Source of the DNA: Acidimicrobiaceae bacterium
Lineage (GTDB): Bacteria > Actinomycetota > Acidimicrobiia > Acidimicrobiales > RAAP-2
Assembly: GCA_003133005.1 (NCBI GenBank)
Contig: PKZI01000091.1
Location: 1 to 7,339, forward strand
Length of the DNA: 7,339 bases
Direction: 5' to 3'
The position numbers and the translations under genes are program-made. Shown here piece after piece: positions 5,342 through 7,339 of the stretch. Position 1 is the first letter of the stretch; each line of letters opens with the position of its first letter. Under the pieces are notes generated by a model, which was given only the letters and a program-made list of their open reading frames with translations, had not been told where the DNA came from and searched no databases.

Positions 5342-6585
5342 CCCGCCGAGGTGGATTTCTTTTTCACGAGTTCGTTGCTGCGCAAGCTCATGGTGAAGAA
5401 GTCGCGATTCCACCAGGACTCGAAGTAACGCGACCCATTCGGCATCGAACTCAACAGCGCAGCGGCGTTGGCGCCATTGAGCGGCGCACCCAGTGGACCG
5501 CGATAGGTCGAGTACTGCACCCAGCCGGTATTGATGTCGAGTTGCATGCCGCGCACGGCGCCCGCGCGCACTAACACGTTCGCCAGATCACTGATCGACA
5601 GCGCCGGCCCACCCACGTAGACGATCGCGCCATCCTTCGTGACCCCAAGCCCCGAGCGCCAGACGTTATAGCTGCCGCCGAGTGTCTTTCCCCACTTGTC
5701 CGAGTTCTGGTTCTTGAGTCCCTTCGCCGCTTTGCCATCATTCACGATCAGGTCGAGATTCTGGCGAACGGAGGCGACCTGGTTGGACATCCAGACCTGC
5801 GTGCCCCACGCGCCCAGCGTCATCGTGCCGTCTTTGTAGATCACGACCGACGCGGCATTGTTGACGAGCGGCTTGACGTTCTTGCCATCGGTGTAGTAGC
5901 CGCCGTTGGAATCTTGAATTCGAAAGCCCGCGTTAAACGCCGCCACCAGCGTTGTGCTCGCGCTCGCCGAGATGGGCGCGCTGTACTTATAGGGACCCCC
6001 GCCGGGAATATACGACCCCGAATACAGCTGCGCCCTTAGCAACGTGGGATCCATCCAGGCAACGCCGACGACGTAGCTCGTGTGCACGGCGTCGGGACGC
6101 ACGAACGCTTCGTAGACCGTGGGGACGCCATTCGCGGTCTCGCGACCCGCGACGTGCCACACCCCTTCACCCGGCAACGGGTGCGCCGCGGGCGAGACGA
6201 TGTTCTTGGGAGCGGGAAGGTGACCGCCCGTGGGTACCTTGACCGCGGTCGGTCCGGATCCGAACGACGAGATGGAAGGCGCACCGCCAACCTTTGGTGG
6301 GTTGAGACGATACGCCTCGGCTTCAATCCAAGTGACGATCGAACCGAATCCGTGGCCCCGACCCCACTCGGCGGCGCGCGCCGAGAGCGACGTGCCGTTA
6401 CTCGGATTCGTAAGCGCGGCGACGAAGGTTATTGCGTAATAACCGAAGAGGGCGATCACCGCGACGGCGACAATGACGATGGTTCGACGAATCCAGTACA
6501 CCTTTTGGGGGTGACGCGGAATTTCGGGCGTCGCCGGCGGTCGATAGGCAGTCCGGCGAGAAACCATGATGAGCCATTCTGACAC
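5338..6585 (-). CDS. Membrane-anchored phosphodiester glycosidase (NAGPA-like) family protein
   Basis: This 415-residue protein has a basic cytoplasmic N-terminus (8-34) and one strong membrane helix (about 34-58). A proline- and glycine-rich linker follows (about 95-140), then a large extracellular part. Its C-terminal half, about 211-385, resembles the NAGPA/phosphodiester glycosidase domain named after the mammalian uncovering enzyme. It shows AAFNAGF (215-221), a GGYYTDGK segment (228-235), VNDGK (281-285), the R310 and GLGVTKDG block (310-319), and QLDINTGW (348-355). The last motif keeps the Asp350 seen in the family but replaces the usual DGGGS-type run. Bacterial members are thought to cleave sugar phosphodiesters in envelope or exopolysaccharides; the substrate here is unknown. 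The start may be the GTG at 6585 or the ATG at 6567, and neither has a strong ribosome site. It follows the helicase gene by 52 bases on the same strand and converges on dprE2 with overlapping stops. Confidence 0.78.
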   Translation of the reverse strand: MSEWLIMVSRRTAYRPPATPEIPRHPQKVYWIRRTIVIVAVAVIALFGYYAITFVAALTNPSNGTSLSARAAEWGRGHGFGSIVTWIEAEAYRLNPPKVGGAPSISSFGSGPTAVKVPTGGHLPAPKNIVSPAAHPLPGEGVWHVAGRETANGVPTVYEAFVRPDAVHTSYVVGVAWMDPTLLRAQLYSGSYIPGGGPYKYSAPISASASTTLVAAFNAGFRIQDSNGGYYTDGKNVKPLVNNAASVVIYKDGTMTLGAWGTQVWMSNQVASVRQNLDLIVNDGKAAKGLKNQNSDKWGKTLGGSYNVWRSGLGVTKDGAIVYVGGPALSISDLANVLVRAGAVRGMQLDINTGWVQYSTYRGPLGAPLNGANAAALLSSMPNGSRYFESWWNRDFFTMSLRSNELVKKKSTSAG

Positions 6586-6637
6586 CTCACCGCCCGCGGT
6601 CCTAATTGAATGCGTCGCGTCGTGCCAGCGCCAACAA

Positions 6638-7339
6638 CTACGCGCGATGCAGTGGTGTCATGGCGAGCACGAGTTGTTTGGTGCCGTGTTCGTCGAAATT
6701 GACGGCCGCTCGACTGTGCGATCCTTCGCCCTCGACGCGTAACACCACGCCCTCGCCAAAACGGTCGTGCACCACGCGCTCACCCACCACGAGACTCAGT
6801 TTCTCTGCACCCGTCGAGCGCACCGGTGGTGCCGTGCCGGTACCAAAGGCGCGGCCCTGGGCGAATTCGCTACGACGACCAACGAAACCGTCGTCGTCGT
6901 GATCGAAACTCGAACGTCGCATGGGCATCGCCGTAGAAACGTCGTAGATGAGCTCCGGAGGGATCTCGGTCAAGAAGCGACTCGCAATCGCGTCGACTCG
7001 TTGGCCCCACTTCGTTCGACTCCACGCGTGCGTGAGTATCAGATGTTGCATGGCGCGCGTGATGCCGACGTAACAAAGGCGACGTTCCTCTTCAAGCTCC
7101 GCTTCGTCGGCGAGAGCGCGACTATGAGGAAAGACCGTCTCCTCCAGACCCGTGATAACGACGGCCGGGAACTCGAGGCCCTTCGCGACGTGCAGGGTCA
7201 TCATTGAGATGGCCCCCGCGCCGCCGTCGAGGTGATCGGAGTCCGCGACCAACGCCATTCGCTCGACGAAATCGAGCAACGTGTCGTACTGCGCGGCCGC
7301 GGAGGCGAGTTCGCCGAGATTCTCTAGTCGCGAGTACGC
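6638..7339 (-). CDS. pcrA: ATP-dependent DNA helicase PcrA/UvrD, C-terminal part only
   Basis: These are the last 233 residues of a superfamily 1A 3'-5' DNA helicase (full length normally about 700-800), used in nucleotide excision repair and in clearing replication or transcription conflicts. The frame is open to the window edge, so the protein starts outside; the Leu codon (TTG) at 7279 lies within the coding frame and is not a start. The visible part begins in the 2B/2A region with RLENLGEL (4-11) and ALVADSD (29-35). Helicase motif V follows, MMTLHVAKGLEF (46-57), then motif VI, EEERRLCYVGITRA (83-96), whose arginine contacts ATP. SRFLTEIP (120-127) is followed by a low-complexity acidic and glycine-rich linker (about 140-180). 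The end is the Tudor-like domain, GERVVHDRFGEGVV (186-199) to the terminus, which contacts RNA polymerase in PcrA and UvrD. The TAG stop is at 6638-6640. The next gene starts 52 bases downstream, possibly in the same transcript. Confidence 0.95.
   Translation of the reverse strand, partial: AYSRLENLGELASAAAQYDTLLDFVERMALVADSDHLDGGAGAISMMTLHVAKGLEFPAVVITGLEETVFPHSRALADEAELEEERRLCYVGITRAMQHLILTHAWSRTKWGQRVDAIASRFLTEIPPELIYDVSTAMPMRRSSFDHDDDGFVGRRSEFAQGRAFGTGTAPPVRSTGAEKLSLVVGERVVHDRFGEGVVLRVEGEGSHSRAAVNFDEHGTKQLVLAMTPLHRA

Noticed and set aside
6586..6637. Separate promoter for the phosphodiester glycosidase gene
   Set aside because: The 52-base gap holds only poor matches (a TTGGCG with weak AT-rich hexamers downstream); I cannot support a promoter call and co-transcription with pcrA is equally likely.
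7277..7279. TTG start for a 213-residue helicase fragment
   Set aside because: The frame continues open to the window edge and encodes conserved PcrA sequence (RLENLGEL) upstream, so this is internal to a longer gene.

Overview
The window looks like chromosomal DNA from a GC-rich actinobacterium. Three things point there: a complete set of decaprenylphosphoryl-arabinose (DPA) genes (a UbiA-type phosphoribosyltransferase, DprE1 and DprE2); a PcrA/UvrD helicase near sucCD, an arrangement also found in mycobacteria (uvrD1 close to sucC-sucD); and start regions that look leaderless. I cannot name the genus. A non-mycolate, deep-branching lineage such as Acidimicrobiia is a guess, not a result.

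Layout. At the left edge, on the minus strand and read right to left, are a stand-alone cobalamin-binding mutase subunit (1840-2250), sucC (657-1799) and a 3'-truncated sucD (1-647). They look like one transcription unit that would turn methylmalonyl-CoA into succinyl-CoA and then into succinate plus ATP or GTP. A 78-bp divergent region (2251-2328) separates them from a tight plus-strand operon: the prenyl-phosphate phosphoribosyltransferase (2329-3237), dprE1 (3234-4568) and dprE2 (4571-5341). This operon builds polyprenyl-phosphoryl-ribose and epimerises it to polyprenyl-phosphoryl-arabinose, the arabinose donor for cell-envelope arabinans.

The dprE2 stop codon overlaps the stop codon of a convergent minus-strand gene at a shared TTAA. 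That gene (5338-6585) encodes a membrane-anchored phosphodiester glycosidase (NAGPA-like) protein. Upstream of it, and running off the right edge, is the C-terminal third or so of a PcrA/UvrD helicase (6638-7339).

The genes left and right of the arabinose operon share the minus strand, so the plus-strand operon looks like an insertion into, or rearrangement of, an older pcrA-sucCD neighbourhood. There is no gene-free stretch over 300 bases. I see no RNA gene, insertion sequence, CRISPR array or phage gene. Every gene belongs to a recognised family, so I do not claim a wholly new system. The points most worth checking are the compact DPA operon and its location, the natural Cys-to-Ala change at the benzothiazinone-target position of DprE1, the leaderless divergent promoter region with a small dyad, and the unusual active-site motif of the glycosidase.
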